Source: Heliomarina sp018223035 (GTDB lineage Bacteria; Pseudomonadota; Alphaproteobacteria; Rhodobacterales; Rhodobacteraceae). Taken from it: a stretch of DNA of 64,000 nt. The notes under the pieces were generated by a model that was not told where the DNA came from, did no database searches, and worked only from the letters and a program-made list of their open reading frames with translations. The stretch's first letter is position 1, and each line of letters starts with the position of its first letter. This document shows, in pieces, positions 16,683 to 24,879 of the stretch. The position numbers were made by a program, and so were the translations under genes. The stretch covers positions 37,234-101,233 of the forward strand of contig JAAEZD010000019.1 of the NCBI GenBank assembly GCA_018223035.1, given 5' to 3'.

Positions 16683-19450
16683 CCGTTCTCGCCGGTATCG
16701 GCTTTTCCGCGCCCTGGCTTCTGCTGGGGCTGCTGGTCCTGCCCATCCTCTGGCTGATCCTGCGCGCGGTGCCGCCCGCGCCGATACGGCGACGGTTTCC
16801 CGGCGTCGCGCTGCTGCTTGGCCTCAAGGATGACGAATCCGTTTCCGACCGCACCCCGTGGTGGCTGTTGCTGCTGCGGATGCTGGCCGTTGCCGCGATC
16901 ATCATCGGCCTTGCCGGTCCGGTGCTGAATCCGAACCGCGCCGAAACCGGGTCCGGCCCGCTGCTCATCGCGCTCGACGCAAGCTGGGCGGGCGCGACCC
17001 AGTGGTCGGACAAGATCGACCTGATCGACGCCCAACTGACCGAAGCCGCCCGCGCGGGCCGTCCCGTCGCCATCCTGCGCCTGACGAACCCGGAAGAGGT
17101 CAATTTCCAGTCCGCCGATACCTGGCGCAACCGGCTCGCCGGGCTAAATCCCGCGCCGTGGAGCCCGAGCGAAACGCAGATCACCTCTATCATCGCCAGC
17201 CTGCCGGACCCGGCTCAGGGGTTCGACACCCACTGGCTCAGCGACTCTCTCGATTATCCCGGCCGCGCCCGCCTGACCGAGGCATTTGGCGAACGCGGCG
17301 CCCTGCGCGTCTACCAGACCGGCAATTCCGTCATGGGCCTCGCCCCCGTAACGTTTGAGGACAGCGCCATTCAGCTGACCGCCCGCCGCTCTCAGCCCGG
17401 ACCGGAGCGTGAGATCACCATTCTGGCTGAGGGCCGCGACCCCGCTGGCACCGCCCGCACCCTGTCGCAGGCCACCGCCATATTTGCCGATGGCGACACC
17501 ACGGCCACCGCCGAGCTGATCCTGCCCTCGGAACTGCGCGCCCGCATCACCCGGTTTGAAATCCGTGGCCAGCGCGCCGCCGGGGCAGTCACCCTCACCG
17601 ATGACGGTCTACGCCGCCGCGAAGTCGCACTGATCGCGGGCCGTGACGACCGCGAAGGTCTGCAACTGCTCTCGCCGCTGCACTATCTCGAACAGGCGCT
17701 GATCCCCACTGCCGACCTGCTCGACGGGGCGCTGATGGACGTTCTGCCCGCCAACCCGGACGTGATCGTTCTGGCCGATGTGGCCACGCTCGCCCCCGGC
17801 GAACAGACCGCCCTGACCGAATGGGTCGAAGAAGGCGGGCTGCTGATCCGCTTTGCGGGCACACGCCTCGCAGCAAGCGACATTTCCCGGAATGAGGAAG
17901 ACACGCTGATGCCGGTCCGCCTGCGTGCCGGTGGCCGCAGCGTCGGTGGCGCGATGAGCTGGGGAGAGCCGAAATCGCTCGACGCCTTCCCGCCGGAATC
18001 GCCATTCTACGGACTGCATGTGCCCGAAGATGTCACCGTCTCCGCGCAGGTCATGGCCCAGCCCGACCCCACATTGGCCGACCGGGTCATTGCCCGTCTG
18101 ACCGATGGTACGCCTCTGGTCACCCGCAAGATGATCGGTCAGGGGCAGGTCGTGCTGTTCCATGTGACGGCCAATGCGGAATGGTCCTCGCTGCCCCTGT
18201 CCGGTCTCTTCGTCGAGATGCTGGAACGGCTCGCCGTGTCCTCTACCGCCAAGACGCCCGAGGCCGCCGATCTCGAAGGCACGGTCTGGACTCCGCTCCA
18301 GATCATGGACGGGTTCGGCGCGCTTTCCGATGCCTCCACCATGCCCGGCGTCGACGGACCGGCCCTCGTGGCAAGCCCCACCGGCCCCGATATGCGCCCC
18401 GGTCTCTACCGCAATGGCGACCGGCGTCTGGCGCGTAACGTGCTCACCGGCGAAAGCGAACTGACCCCGGCCACATGGCCCGCCGACGTGCCCGTCGAAG
18501 GCCTTGCCGTGCAAGAGGAACAGCCGCTTGGCGGGGCGCTCCTAAGCCTCGCGATCCTGCTTCTCGCCGCCGATATCGTGGCCTCGCTGGCGCTGTCGGG
18601 CCGTCTCGCGCTGTCCCGCGCCGGTGCCGCCGCGCTGGCGGGCCTGCTGCTGTTCCAGCCCGGCGACCTGCACGCCCAAAGCACCGAAGACCCCGACACT
18701 TTCGCCATCGAGGCGACCTCGGAACTGGTGCTCGCCCATGTGCTGACCGGCAACGAACAGCTCGATGAGGTCGCACAGGCCGGACTGCGCGGTCTGGCCG
18801 ATACGCTCTACTTCCGCACCTCGGTCGAACCCTCGGTGCCGATGGGCATCGATCTCGAAACCGATGAGCTGGCGTTTTTCCCACTGCTCTACTGGCCGAT
18901 CACCCCCGATCAGCCAATCCCCTCGCAAGAGGCCTATGCCAAGCTGAACACCTACCTGCGCTCCGGCGGCATGATCCTCTTTGATACCCGCGACGCCGAT
19001 ACCGCCCGTTTCGGCACGTCGAGCCCGAACGGGCGCAAGCTGCAGGAACTCGCTGCGCCGCTCGATATTCCGCCGCTCGAACCGCTGCCCACCGATCACG
19101 TGCTGACGCGGACCTTTTACCTGCTGCAGGACTTCCCCGGTCGCCATACCAGCCGCGATGTCTGGGTCGAAGCCGCGCCGCCGGATGCCGAACAGATCGA
19201 AGGCATGCCTTTCCGCAATCTCAACGACGGGGTGACACCGGTGGTGATCGGCGGCAATGACTGGGCCGCCGCATGGGCTGTCGACTCTCAGGGCCGCGCG
19301 CTTTTGCCCGTGGGCCGCGGCTTTTCCGGCGAACGCCAGCGCGAGCTGGCCTACCGCTTTGGCGTGAACCTCGTAATGCATGTGCTGACCGGTAACTACA
19401 AATCCGATCAGGTCCATGTTCCCGCCCTCCTCGACAGGCTTGGACAATGA
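16679..19450 (+). CDS. BatA-like / DUF4159 membrane protein
   Basis: 923 residues. The N-terminus has two membrane helices (about 10-30 and 60-83) and a BatA-type layout (APWLLLGLLVLPILWLILRA), then a VWA-like strand LLIALDASWAGA in which the metal-site serines are not all kept. Another hydrophobic segment near 620-650 leads to a C-terminal DUF4159 domain (FFPLLYWPITPDQPIPS, then GGMILFDTRDAD). The ATG overlaps the DUF58 stop as ATGA. It is probably an inner-membrane protein with large soluble domains that the MoxR ATPase acts on (inference from operon). No enzymatic activity is evident. Confidence 0.85.
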   Translation: MTVLAGIGFSAPWLLLGLLVLPILWLILRAVPPAPIRRRFPGVALLLGLKDDESVSDRTPWWLLLLRMLAVAAIIIGLAGPVLNPNRAETGSGPLLIALDASWAGATQWSDKIDLIDAQLTEAARAGRPVAILRLTNPEEVNFQSADTWRNRLAGLNPAPWSPSETQITSIIASLPDPAQGFDTHWLSDSLDYPGRARLTEAFGERGALRVYQTGNSVMGLAPVTFEDSAIQLTARRSQPGPEREITILAEGRDPAGTARTLSQATAIFADGDTTATAELILPSELRARITRFEIRGQRAAGAVTLTDDGLRRREVALIAGRDDREGLQLLSPLHYLEQALIPTADLLDGALMDVLPANPDVIVLADVATLAPGEQTALTEWVEEGGLLIRFAGTRLAASDISRNEEDTLMPVRLRAGGRSVGGAMSWGEPKSLDAFPPESPFYGLHVPEDVTVSAQVMAQPDPTLADRVIARLTDGTPLVTRKMIGQGQVVLFHVTANAEWSSLPLSGLFVEMLERLAVSSTAKTPEAADLEGTVWTPLQIMDGFGALSDASTMPGVDGPALVASPTGPDMRPGLYRNGDRRLARNVLTGESELTPATWPADVPVEGLAVQEEQPLGGALLSLAILLLAADIVASLALSGRLALSRAGAAALAGLLLFQPGDLHAQSTEDPDTFAIEATSELVLAHVLTGNEQLDEVAQAGLRGLADTLYFRTSVEPSVPMGIDLETDELAFFPLLYWPITPDQPIPSQEAYAKLNTYLRSGGMILFDTRDADTARFGTSSPNGRKLQELAAPLDIPPLEPLPTDHVLTRTFYLLQDFPGRHTSRDVWVEAAPPDAEQIEGMPFRNLNDGVTPVVIGGNDWAAAWAVDSQGRALLPVGRGFSGERQRELAYRFGVNLVMHVLTGNYKSDQVHVPALLDRLGQ

Positions 19451-21492
19451 CCGGAACCGTTCTTTTTGATCCGCTGATCCCTTGGCCCTTGCTGGCCGGG
19501 CTCGCCGTGCTGTCCTTTGCCGGCGTCGTGCTCGCGCTCTGGCGCGGGTTGTCTGGCTGGGCGCTGCGCGGCCTTGCTGCGCTGGTGATCCTCGGCGCGC
19601 TCGCCGGTCCGGTCTACCAGGAAGAAGATCGCGCGCCGCTTTCCGACATCGTGATCCTGCTTGAAGACGAAAGCGCCAGCCAGCGCCTGTCCGACAGGCC
19701 CGAACAACTGGCCAGCGCCGTCGAAGAGCTGACCGGCGAACTTGCCGCCCGCGACAACACCGAAATTCGCCGCGTGCAGATCCCCGATGGCGAAGGCGAT
19801 ACCGGCACCCGCATGATGACGGCGTTGACCGAGGCGCTGGCCGAGGAACCCCGCGCGCGCATCGCCGGGATCGTCGCGCTCAGCGACGGGCGGGCGCATG
19901 ACCTCGACATGACACCTGACCTGCCGGCGCCGATGCACCTGCTGCTGACCGGGCATGAAACGGACTGGGATCGCCGCCTGATCGTGCGCAACGCCCCGGC
20001 CCTTGCCATCATCGGCGAACCCGTCACGCTGACCCTGCGGGTGGAAGACAGCGGCGCGGCCCCGGCAACAGGTGCCACAGCACCGCTTGAAATCTCGGTC
20101 GACGGCGGGGAACCGCAGAGCTTTGACGTGCCCATCGGTCAGGACATCGACCTGCCGCTCACCCTGCCCCATGGCGGGCGCAACGTCATCCAGTTCACCG
20201 TCCCCGAAGCGGAGGGCGAGTTGACCGACCGCAACAACTCGGCCCTGATCCAGATGAACGGAGTCCGTGACCGCCTGCGCGTGCTGCTGGTTTCAGGCGA
20301 ACCGCACCCCGGTGGCCGCACATGGCGCAACCTGCTGAAATCGGACAGTTCCGTCGATCTCGTCCATTTCACCATCCTGCGCCCGCCCGAGAAACAGGAT
20401 GGTGTGCCGGTGGGCGAGCTTTCCCTCATCGCCTTTCCCACCCGCGAGCTGTTTCTGGAAAAGATCGACGATTTCGACCTGATCATCTTTGACCGCTACA
20501 AGCGGCGGGGCATCCTGCCCGCGCTCTATCTCGACAACGTGGCGGAATATGTGAACAAGGGCGGTGCCGTCCTGGTCGCGGCCGGTCCTGATTTTGCCAG
20601 CGCCGACAGTATCTTCCGCTCCCCCCTCGAACGGGTGCTGCCCGCCGAACCGACCGCCCGGGTGATCGAACAGCGCTACCGCCCCGAGATCACGGATCTC
20701 GGCCAGCGCCACCCGGTCACCAGCGATTTCCAGGGCGCCGATACCTGGGGACCCTGGCTGCGCCAGATCGAACTCGAACCGCGTTCGGGCAATATCGTCA
20801 TGTCCGGCATCGATGACCGGCCGCTGCTGATTCTCGACCGCGTTGGCGAAGGTCGTGTCGCCCTGCTTGCATCCGACCACGCGTGGCTCTGGAATCGCGG
20901 CTACGAGGGCGGCGGCCCACAGCTTGAACTGCTGCGCCGCCTCGCCCACTGGATGATGAAAGAACCCGAGCTCGAGGAAGAGGCGCTCTGGGCCGAGGTC
21001 ACCTCGGGCCAGACCATGAAGATCATCCGCCGCACGCTCGAAGAGGAAATCGGCGAGGTCACCATCACCAGACCCGATGGCACGACCGAGACCATCACGC
21101 TGGAAGAGGTCAGCCCGGGCCGTTTCGAGAGCACCTACGAGGGCGCGGATATCGGTCTCTACCGGCTGGCCGAGGGCGAACGTGAGGCGGTGATTGGCCT
21201 TGGCCCCGCAGCGCCGCGCGAATTCGAGCAGACCATCGCCACCGATACAGTGCTTGCGCCCGTGATCGAACCGATGCGCGGCGGTGTCTTCCGCATCGAA
21301 GACCAGATTCCCTCACTGCGCGACATCCGGCCCGGCCGACCCGCCTCGGGCCGGGGCTGGATCGGACTTACGCCGCGCGACGCCTATGAAACCCGCGATG
21401 TCACCCAGATGGCCCTGCTGCCACCCTGGCTGGTGCTGCTGATCGCCTCTGTCCTGATCGTCGGCGGCTGGCTGCGCGAGGGCCGGCGCTGA
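19447..21492 (+). CDS. Membrane protein with VWA-like and glutamine-amidotransferase-like fold
   Basis: 681 residues. Two N-terminal helices (about 12-30 and 38-56) are followed by VILLEDESASQ, where the DxSxS metal-site pattern is intact (DESAS). A class I glutamine-amidotransferase-like region follows (DLIIFDRYKRRGILP, then VNKGGAVLVAAGPDF), without an evident catalytic Cys. A C-terminal membrane helix lies at about 652-672. The ATG overlaps the previous stop by 4 nt. It closes the moxR operon and probably forms a membrane complex with the BatA/DUF4159 protein. Confidence 0.85.
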   Translation: MTGTVLFDPLIPWPLLAGLAVLSFAGVVLALWRGLSGWALRGLAALVILGALAGPVYQEEDRAPLSDIVILLEDESASQRLSDRPEQLASAVEELTGELAARDNTEIRRVQIPDGEGDTGTRMMTALTEALAEEPRARIAGIVALSDGRAHDLDMTPDLPAPMHLLLTGHETDWDRRLIVRNAPALAIIGEPVTLTLRVEDSGAAPATGATAPLEISVDGGEPQSFDVPIGQDIDLPLTLPHGGRNVIQFTVPEAEGELTDRNNSALIQMNGVRDRLRVLLVSGEPHPGGRTWRNLLKSDSSVDLVHFTILRPPEKQDGVPVGELSLIAFPTRELFLEKIDDFDLIIFDRYKRRGILPALYLDNVAEYVNKGGAVLVAAGPDFASADSIFRSPLERVLPAEPTARVIEQRYRPEITDLGQRHPVTSDFQGADTWGPWLRQIELEPRSGNIVMSGIDDRPLLILDRVGEGRVALLASDHAWLWNRGYEGGGPQLELLRRLAHWMMKEPELEEEALWAEVTSGQTMKIIRRTLEEEIGEVTITRPDGTTETITLEEVSPGRFESTYEGADIGLYRLAEGEREAVIGLGPAAPREFEQTIATDTVLAPVIEPMRGGVFRIEDQIPSLRDIRPGRPASGRGWIGLTPRDAYETRDVTQMALLPPWLVLLIASVLIVGGWLREGRR

Positions 21493-21625
21493 ACTGCACT
21501 TCCCGGCCAACCCGTTGCCGTATCGGTAGATTTCCGCGCCGGGACGCATTCTCCGGGTTGTCCGACCCCGCATTTGTGCAATGATACGGGCAGGATCGGA
21601 ACGAAATCTGGAAGGAGACCGGCGC

Positions 21626-21913
21626 ATGAAATGGATGCTGCCCCTCGTGTTGCTCTTGGCTGCCTGCGGCCCCAATGCGACCACGACCGCCACCTCGACC
21701 ACCACACCAGAGCAGTCGGCGGTGGCCTCCGCCTGCCTCAGCGAAGAGCAGAAGGCGGTTGTCGGTCAGCCCTTTGCCCAATCCCGTCCGGTCCTACCTG
21801 CCGATGTCCGGATCATCCCGCCGAACTCCCTCTATACGCAGGAATACCAGCCCCAGCGCGTGAACGTGAATGTCACCGAGGATTACACGATCACCCGCGT
21901 CTGGTGTGGCTGA
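21626..21913 (+). CDS. Small lipoprotein, peptidase inhibitor I78-like
   Basis: 95 residues from the ATG at 21626, preceded by AAGGAG nine bases upstream. The signal peptide ends in a lipobox LLAAC, so it is anchored by lipidation. After a Thr-rich spacer, the mature part (CLSEEQKAVVGQPF, then LPADVRIIPPNS, NVNVTEDYTITRVWCG) matches the I78 inhibitor fold, with the two cysteines placed as in that family. It may protect envelope proteins against serine proteases. It stands alone, 133 bp after the moxR operon. The inhibitor role is inferred from the family. Confidence 0.75.
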   Translation: MKWMLPLVLLLAACGPNATTTATSTTTPEQSAVASACLSEEQKAVVGQPFAQSRPVLPADVRIIPPNSLYTQEYQPQRVNVNVTEDYTITRVWCG

Positions 21914-21932
21914 TCTCTCCTGACCCCGCCGC

Positions 21933-22466
21933 TCACGGCGGGGCACGGAACTGCTTGTGACAATCCAAACAGGCCTGCAACATCTCAGGCAATGTCGCGC
22001 GCAGCGTTTCCGCAGAGCGCGGATTGATGCCGCGCGCCGCGGCAAGGGCGATGCGCGCCCGCACCCGGAACAGCGCCCGGTTTTCCCAGACTCCCGGCTT
22101 TGCCCGGCTGTGCAGGTCCATCCGCTCTTTGCGAAACAGGCGCGGCAGCGATTTCGAGAACTTTATCAACGCTTTGCGATCCAGCCGCGCACGATCCCGG
22201 TGAAATATCGCATTCGACCCCGCCATGTCATGCAACCGCCCCATCACAACGCGGGCATCATTCATCGCCGCAACGCGACGCAGCACGTGACCGTCCCATG
22301 CCGTATCCTGCGATACCGCCATCGTCGCCAGCCCCAGCGCGGCCAGAACGGCCAGAACAACCCCACGCTGTGAAAGCCGAGCACTCCGGGCATCTCGACT
22401 CCGAAAAGGATTCGAGTCATATAGAACAAAACATGAACAAATGAGTCGCCAGAATCGCCTGATCAT
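21933..22466 (-). CDS. Cytochrome c'-like periplasmic haem protein
   Basis: The C-terminus carries CLDCHKQFR, a CxxCH haem c site at the end of a predicted four-helix protein, as in cytochromes c'. A hydrophobic segment (RGVVLAVLAALGLATMAVS) gives a signal peptide, but the N-terminal region before it is long (~37 residues). The only ATG that keeps the signal peptide is at 22466, which shares CATG with an in-frame ATG of imuB on the other strand. Cytochromes c' bind NO or CO and often protect against nitrosative stress, but no partner is next to it. It faces the lipoprotein gene convergently with a 19-bp gap. Confidence 0.7.
   Translation of the reverse strand: MIRRFWRLICSCFVLYDSNPFRSRDARSARLSQRGVVLAVLAALGLATMAVSQDTAWDGHVLRRVAAMNDARVVMGRLHDMAGSNAIFHRDRARLDRKALIKFSKSLPRLFRKERMDLHSRAKPGVWENRALFRVRARIALAAARGINPRSAETLRATLPEMLQACLDCHKQFRAPP
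22424..22438. promoter_or_regulatory. LexA (SOS) box before imuB
   Basis: GAACAAAACATGAAC fits the alphaproteobacterial LexA operator GAAC-N7-GAAC (GTTC-N7-GTTC on the other strand). It ends two bases before the ATG at 22441 and 26 bases before the ATG at 22465, so LexA binding would cover the promoter. It also lies inside the 5' end of the divergent cytochrome gene. Confidence 0.75.
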
Positions 22467-24123
22467 GCCCAACCGTCGTATCCTTTCCCTTTGGTTTCCG
22501 CGCCTTGGCGCCGAACGCGTCCTCCGGTTCGAGCATCATATGCAAGATGCACCGCTTGCCATCGTGGCCGAACAATCCAACATGCAGGTTATCACCTCGT
22601 TAAACGGCCCCGCCCTGAGGCTTGGCCTGCACGTGGGTCAGTCGCTGCGCGATGCACAGGCAAGCTGCGCGGGCCTGCATACCCGCATGCGCAACCGCGC
22701 CGCCGAGACCAGTTTCCTCAATGCCCTGCGCCGCTGGTCCGGCAAATACAGCCCCTGGGTGGCAGAGGCCCCGCCCGATGCCCTGGTAATCGACTTGACC
22801 GGCTGCGCGCATCTCTTCGGTGGCGAAACAGGCGTGATCGCCCGGATCGAAGAGGAATGCCGGGACATGGGGCTGACCGTGCAATGCGGCATCGCCGATA
22901 CGCTGGGCGCCGCTTGGGCACTGGCCCGGTTTTCCGGCGAATCCGGGGCAAGCCTGCGCAATGGCGATGCCATTGATCAGGAAGCCCGGGCAACCCGGTC
23001 CCGCGCGGGCAAGCGCAAACACTGGAGCAAGGGCGGCACCGCGCCGCAGGCCCCCCGCAGCACAACTCCCCTCACCGGCCGCATCGCCGCGCCCGGCCAA
23101 AACCACTCCGCGCTCGCCCCGCTCCCCGTTACCGCCCTCCGGCTGGAACCCGGAACCACGGAACAGCTCAACCGCCTCGGTCTGCGCCATGTCCGCGACA
23201 TCATCGGTCAACCCCGCGCCGCCCTCGCCCGCCGCTTTGGCAAATCTCTCCTGCTGCGCCTTGACCAGGCCCTGGGCAGCGTGCCCGAACCGGTCTCGCC
23301 CGCCGAGGCCGAAGAACATTTTACCGTGAGAATGACGATGCCCGACCCGATCGGGCTGAAAGAGGATGTGATGGCCGCGCTTGATCGGATGCTGCCCTCC
23401 CTCTGCAAAAAGATCCAGGACAAGGGACGCGGGTTGCGCAGCCTGCGCCTCGAAGCCCACCGTCCCGACGGGCAGGCTGATATCCGCCTCATCCAGCTTG
23501 CCCGAGCGACCTGTTCTCCCGACCGGATCCGCCCGCTGCTCGAAATGAAGATCGAAGATCTCGACGCGGAATTCGGCATCGACATGCTGCGTCTCGTGGG
23601 CATTTCGACCGAGGAACTCACCCGCAAAAAACCTGTCGGTTACCTTCAGGCCAACAGGATCGCCGGCGAGAAACGCACCGATCCCGCCCTGCTGCACGAT
23701 CTGGTCAGCAAGATCGGCGCCCGAATCGGGCTGGAAACCGTCACCCGCCGCCATCCCGGCACCAGCCACCTTCCCGATAAATCCGCGCTGACCCTGGCCG
23801 CAGCCTGGTCCGATCCCGCCAGCGACTGGCCGCCGCCCGCCGCGCCACGGCCGCTGCTGATCTGGCCGCCCGAACCTGTCCACCATCCCGCCTCGGAAGC
23901 ACCAAAAGCGTCTTTCCGCTGGCGCGGTCGCCAATGGTCGCTTGTCGCCTTGCAAGGACCCGAACGAATACTACCCGAGTGGTGGTTCGATCTGGCCGAC
24001 TGGCGTACTGGCATCCGCGATTACTGGAAAGCTTTCCACGAGTTCGGAAAACCTCTCTGGATTTACTTTGGTCGAGGCGCGATCCTGCTTCCAAACTGGT
24101 TCTGCCACGGAAGCTTTCCCTAG
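22441..24123 (+). CDS. imuB: ImuB, catalytically inactive Y-family polymerase-like protein
   Basis: Up to 560 residues. The N-terminal block RRILSLWFPRLGAERV and DALVIDLTGCAHLFGGE follow the Y-family layout but lack the catalytic acids (Trp/Phe where the first Asp should be, DL where Asp-Glu should be), as in ImuB. The C-terminus GPERILPEWWFDLADWRTGIRDYWK is typical of ImuB. ImuB acts as a beta-clamp-binding adaptor for the DnaE2 polymerase in SOS mutagenesis. A LexA box sits immediately upstream. The start is uncertain: neither the ATG at 22441 nor the ATG at 22465 has a clear ribosome site, and the later one sits better relative to the LexA box. No imuA or dnaE2 is next to it, which is unusual. 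Confidence 0.85.
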   Translation: MSRQNRLIMPNRRILSLWFPRLGAERVLRFEHHMQDAPLAIVAEQSNMQVITSLNGPALRLGLHVGQSLRDAQASCAGLHTRMRNRAAETSFLNALRRWSGKYSPWVAEAPPDALVIDLTGCAHLFGGETGVIARIEEECRDMGLTVQCGIADTLGAAWALARFSGESGASLRNGDAIDQEARATRSRAGKRKHWSKGGTAPQAPRSTTPLTGRIAAPGQNHSALAPLPVTALRLEPGTTEQLNRLGLRHVRDIIGQPRAALARRFGKSLLLRLDQALGSVPEPVSPAEAEEHFTVRMTMPDPIGLKEDVMAALDRMLPSLCKKIQDKGRGLRSLRLEAHRPDGQADIRLIQLARATCSPDRIRPLLEMKIEDLDAEFGIDMLRLVGISTEELTRKKPVGYLQANRIAGEKRTDPALLHDLVSKIGARIGLETVTRRHPGTSHLPDKSALTLAAAWSDPASDWPPPAAPRPLLIWPPEPVHHPASEAPKASFRWRGRQWSLVALQGPERILPEWWFDLADWRTGIRDYWKAFHEFGKPLWIYFGRGAILLPNWFCHGSFP

Positions 24124-24188
24124 CGGCAACGGCAGAAAGGGGCCAGCCCCCTCTTGCCCTACGGGCAATTCACCCCCGGGATTATTAA

Positions 24189-24250
24189 GACCCAAAGAAG
24201 CACAAACCCCTTCTTTGGGTCTCAAAATATCCCCGCCGGAGGCACCTCCG
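24189..24250. repeat. Intergenic repeat element, copy 2, inside a long hairpin
   Basis: A perfect 12-bp inverted repeat GACCCAAAGAAG (24189-24200) / CTTCTTTGGGTC (24210-24221) with a 9-nt loop is followed by AAAATATCC (through 24232) and a second hairpin CGGAGG/CCTCCG (24237-24250). The right arm plus tail is the same core as at 10674 and 41642. It lies between the convergent imuB and tetR-type genes and may serve as a terminator. Confidence 0.75.
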
Positions 24251-24288
24251 AGGAAGCAGCCGAAGGCGGATGACGAGTAGAAGGAAAC

Positions 24289-24303
24289 GGCACCGAAGGT
24301 GCC
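24289..24303. terminator. Short hairpin at the end of the TetR-type gene
   Basis: GGCACC-GAA-GGTGCC, a perfect 6-bp stem immediately after the stop of the minus-strand regulator. There is no clear U-run in either direction, so terminator function is only suggested. Confidence 0.4.
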
Positions 24304-24879
24304 TCAATCAGAGAGGCCAGACAGGCCCGCGTCGACGAACTTGGCGATCAATTCGGCATAATCTTCCCTGGTCAGGCCCTTGTCAGGTCTGTGCCACATG
24401 TAGAACCAGTTCAGGATACCGAAAACCGTCATGGTGAGCGCGCGGAGCCTGTCTGCCTGCAGGTCGGGGCGCTCTGCGCGAATCGCGTCGGAAAAGATTA
24501 CCACGAGACGGCGCTGCAGCGCGATCAGGGGAGACTGCATTTCTGGTGGCAGGGTTTCCAACGCGTCGATCTGCAATTTGTGCTCCGCGTCCGCATCGGC
24601 ATAGGCCATCAGGATCGCACGGATCAGTCCCGGCAGGCCATCGTCTTTCGCCTCTTCCACCATCTCGACAAGCTCGGTCAGGTGGGATTCGAGAATGTCG
24701 AAGAGCAGCGCCTCCTTGCGGTCGTAATAGTGATAGATCAGCGCCTTGGAGACACCGCATTCGCGGGCGGCGCCGGTCATCGAGGCGCGGTCATAGCCCT
24801 GACGCGCGAAATAGCGCGCCGCCCCCTTGCGCAGGGCGGCACGTTTCTCATCGTGATCGCGTGCAACGCCCCGGGGCAT
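24304..24879 (-). CDS. TetR/AcrR family regulator, probable phenylacetate repressor (PaaR-like)
   Basis: 191 residues. The N-terminal helix-turn-helix (about 28-52) reads SMTGAARECGVSKALIYHYYDRKEALLF, the standard TetR pattern, followed by an all-helical ligand domain. The ATG overlaps the paaK stop as ATGA, so it is the last gene of paaJ-paaK-tetR. TetR regulators in this position (PaaR) usually sense phenylacetyl-CoA and repress paa genes. The candidate operator at 27853-27870 would fit that role. Assignment to PaaR rests on context. Confidence 0.8.
   Translation of the reverse strand: MPRGVARDHDEKRAALRKGAARYFARQGYDRASMTGAARECGVSKALIYHYYDRKEALLFDILESHLTELVEMVEEAKDDGLPGLIRAILMAYADADAEHKLQIDALETLPPEMQSPLIALQRRLVVIFSDAIRAERPDLQADRLRALTMTVFGILNWFYMWHRPDKGLTREDYAELIAKFVDAGLSGLSD

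Noticed and set aside
22600..23955. 451-codon open frame antisense to imuB
   Set aside because: Shadow frame; Gly/Ala-rich without domain signal.
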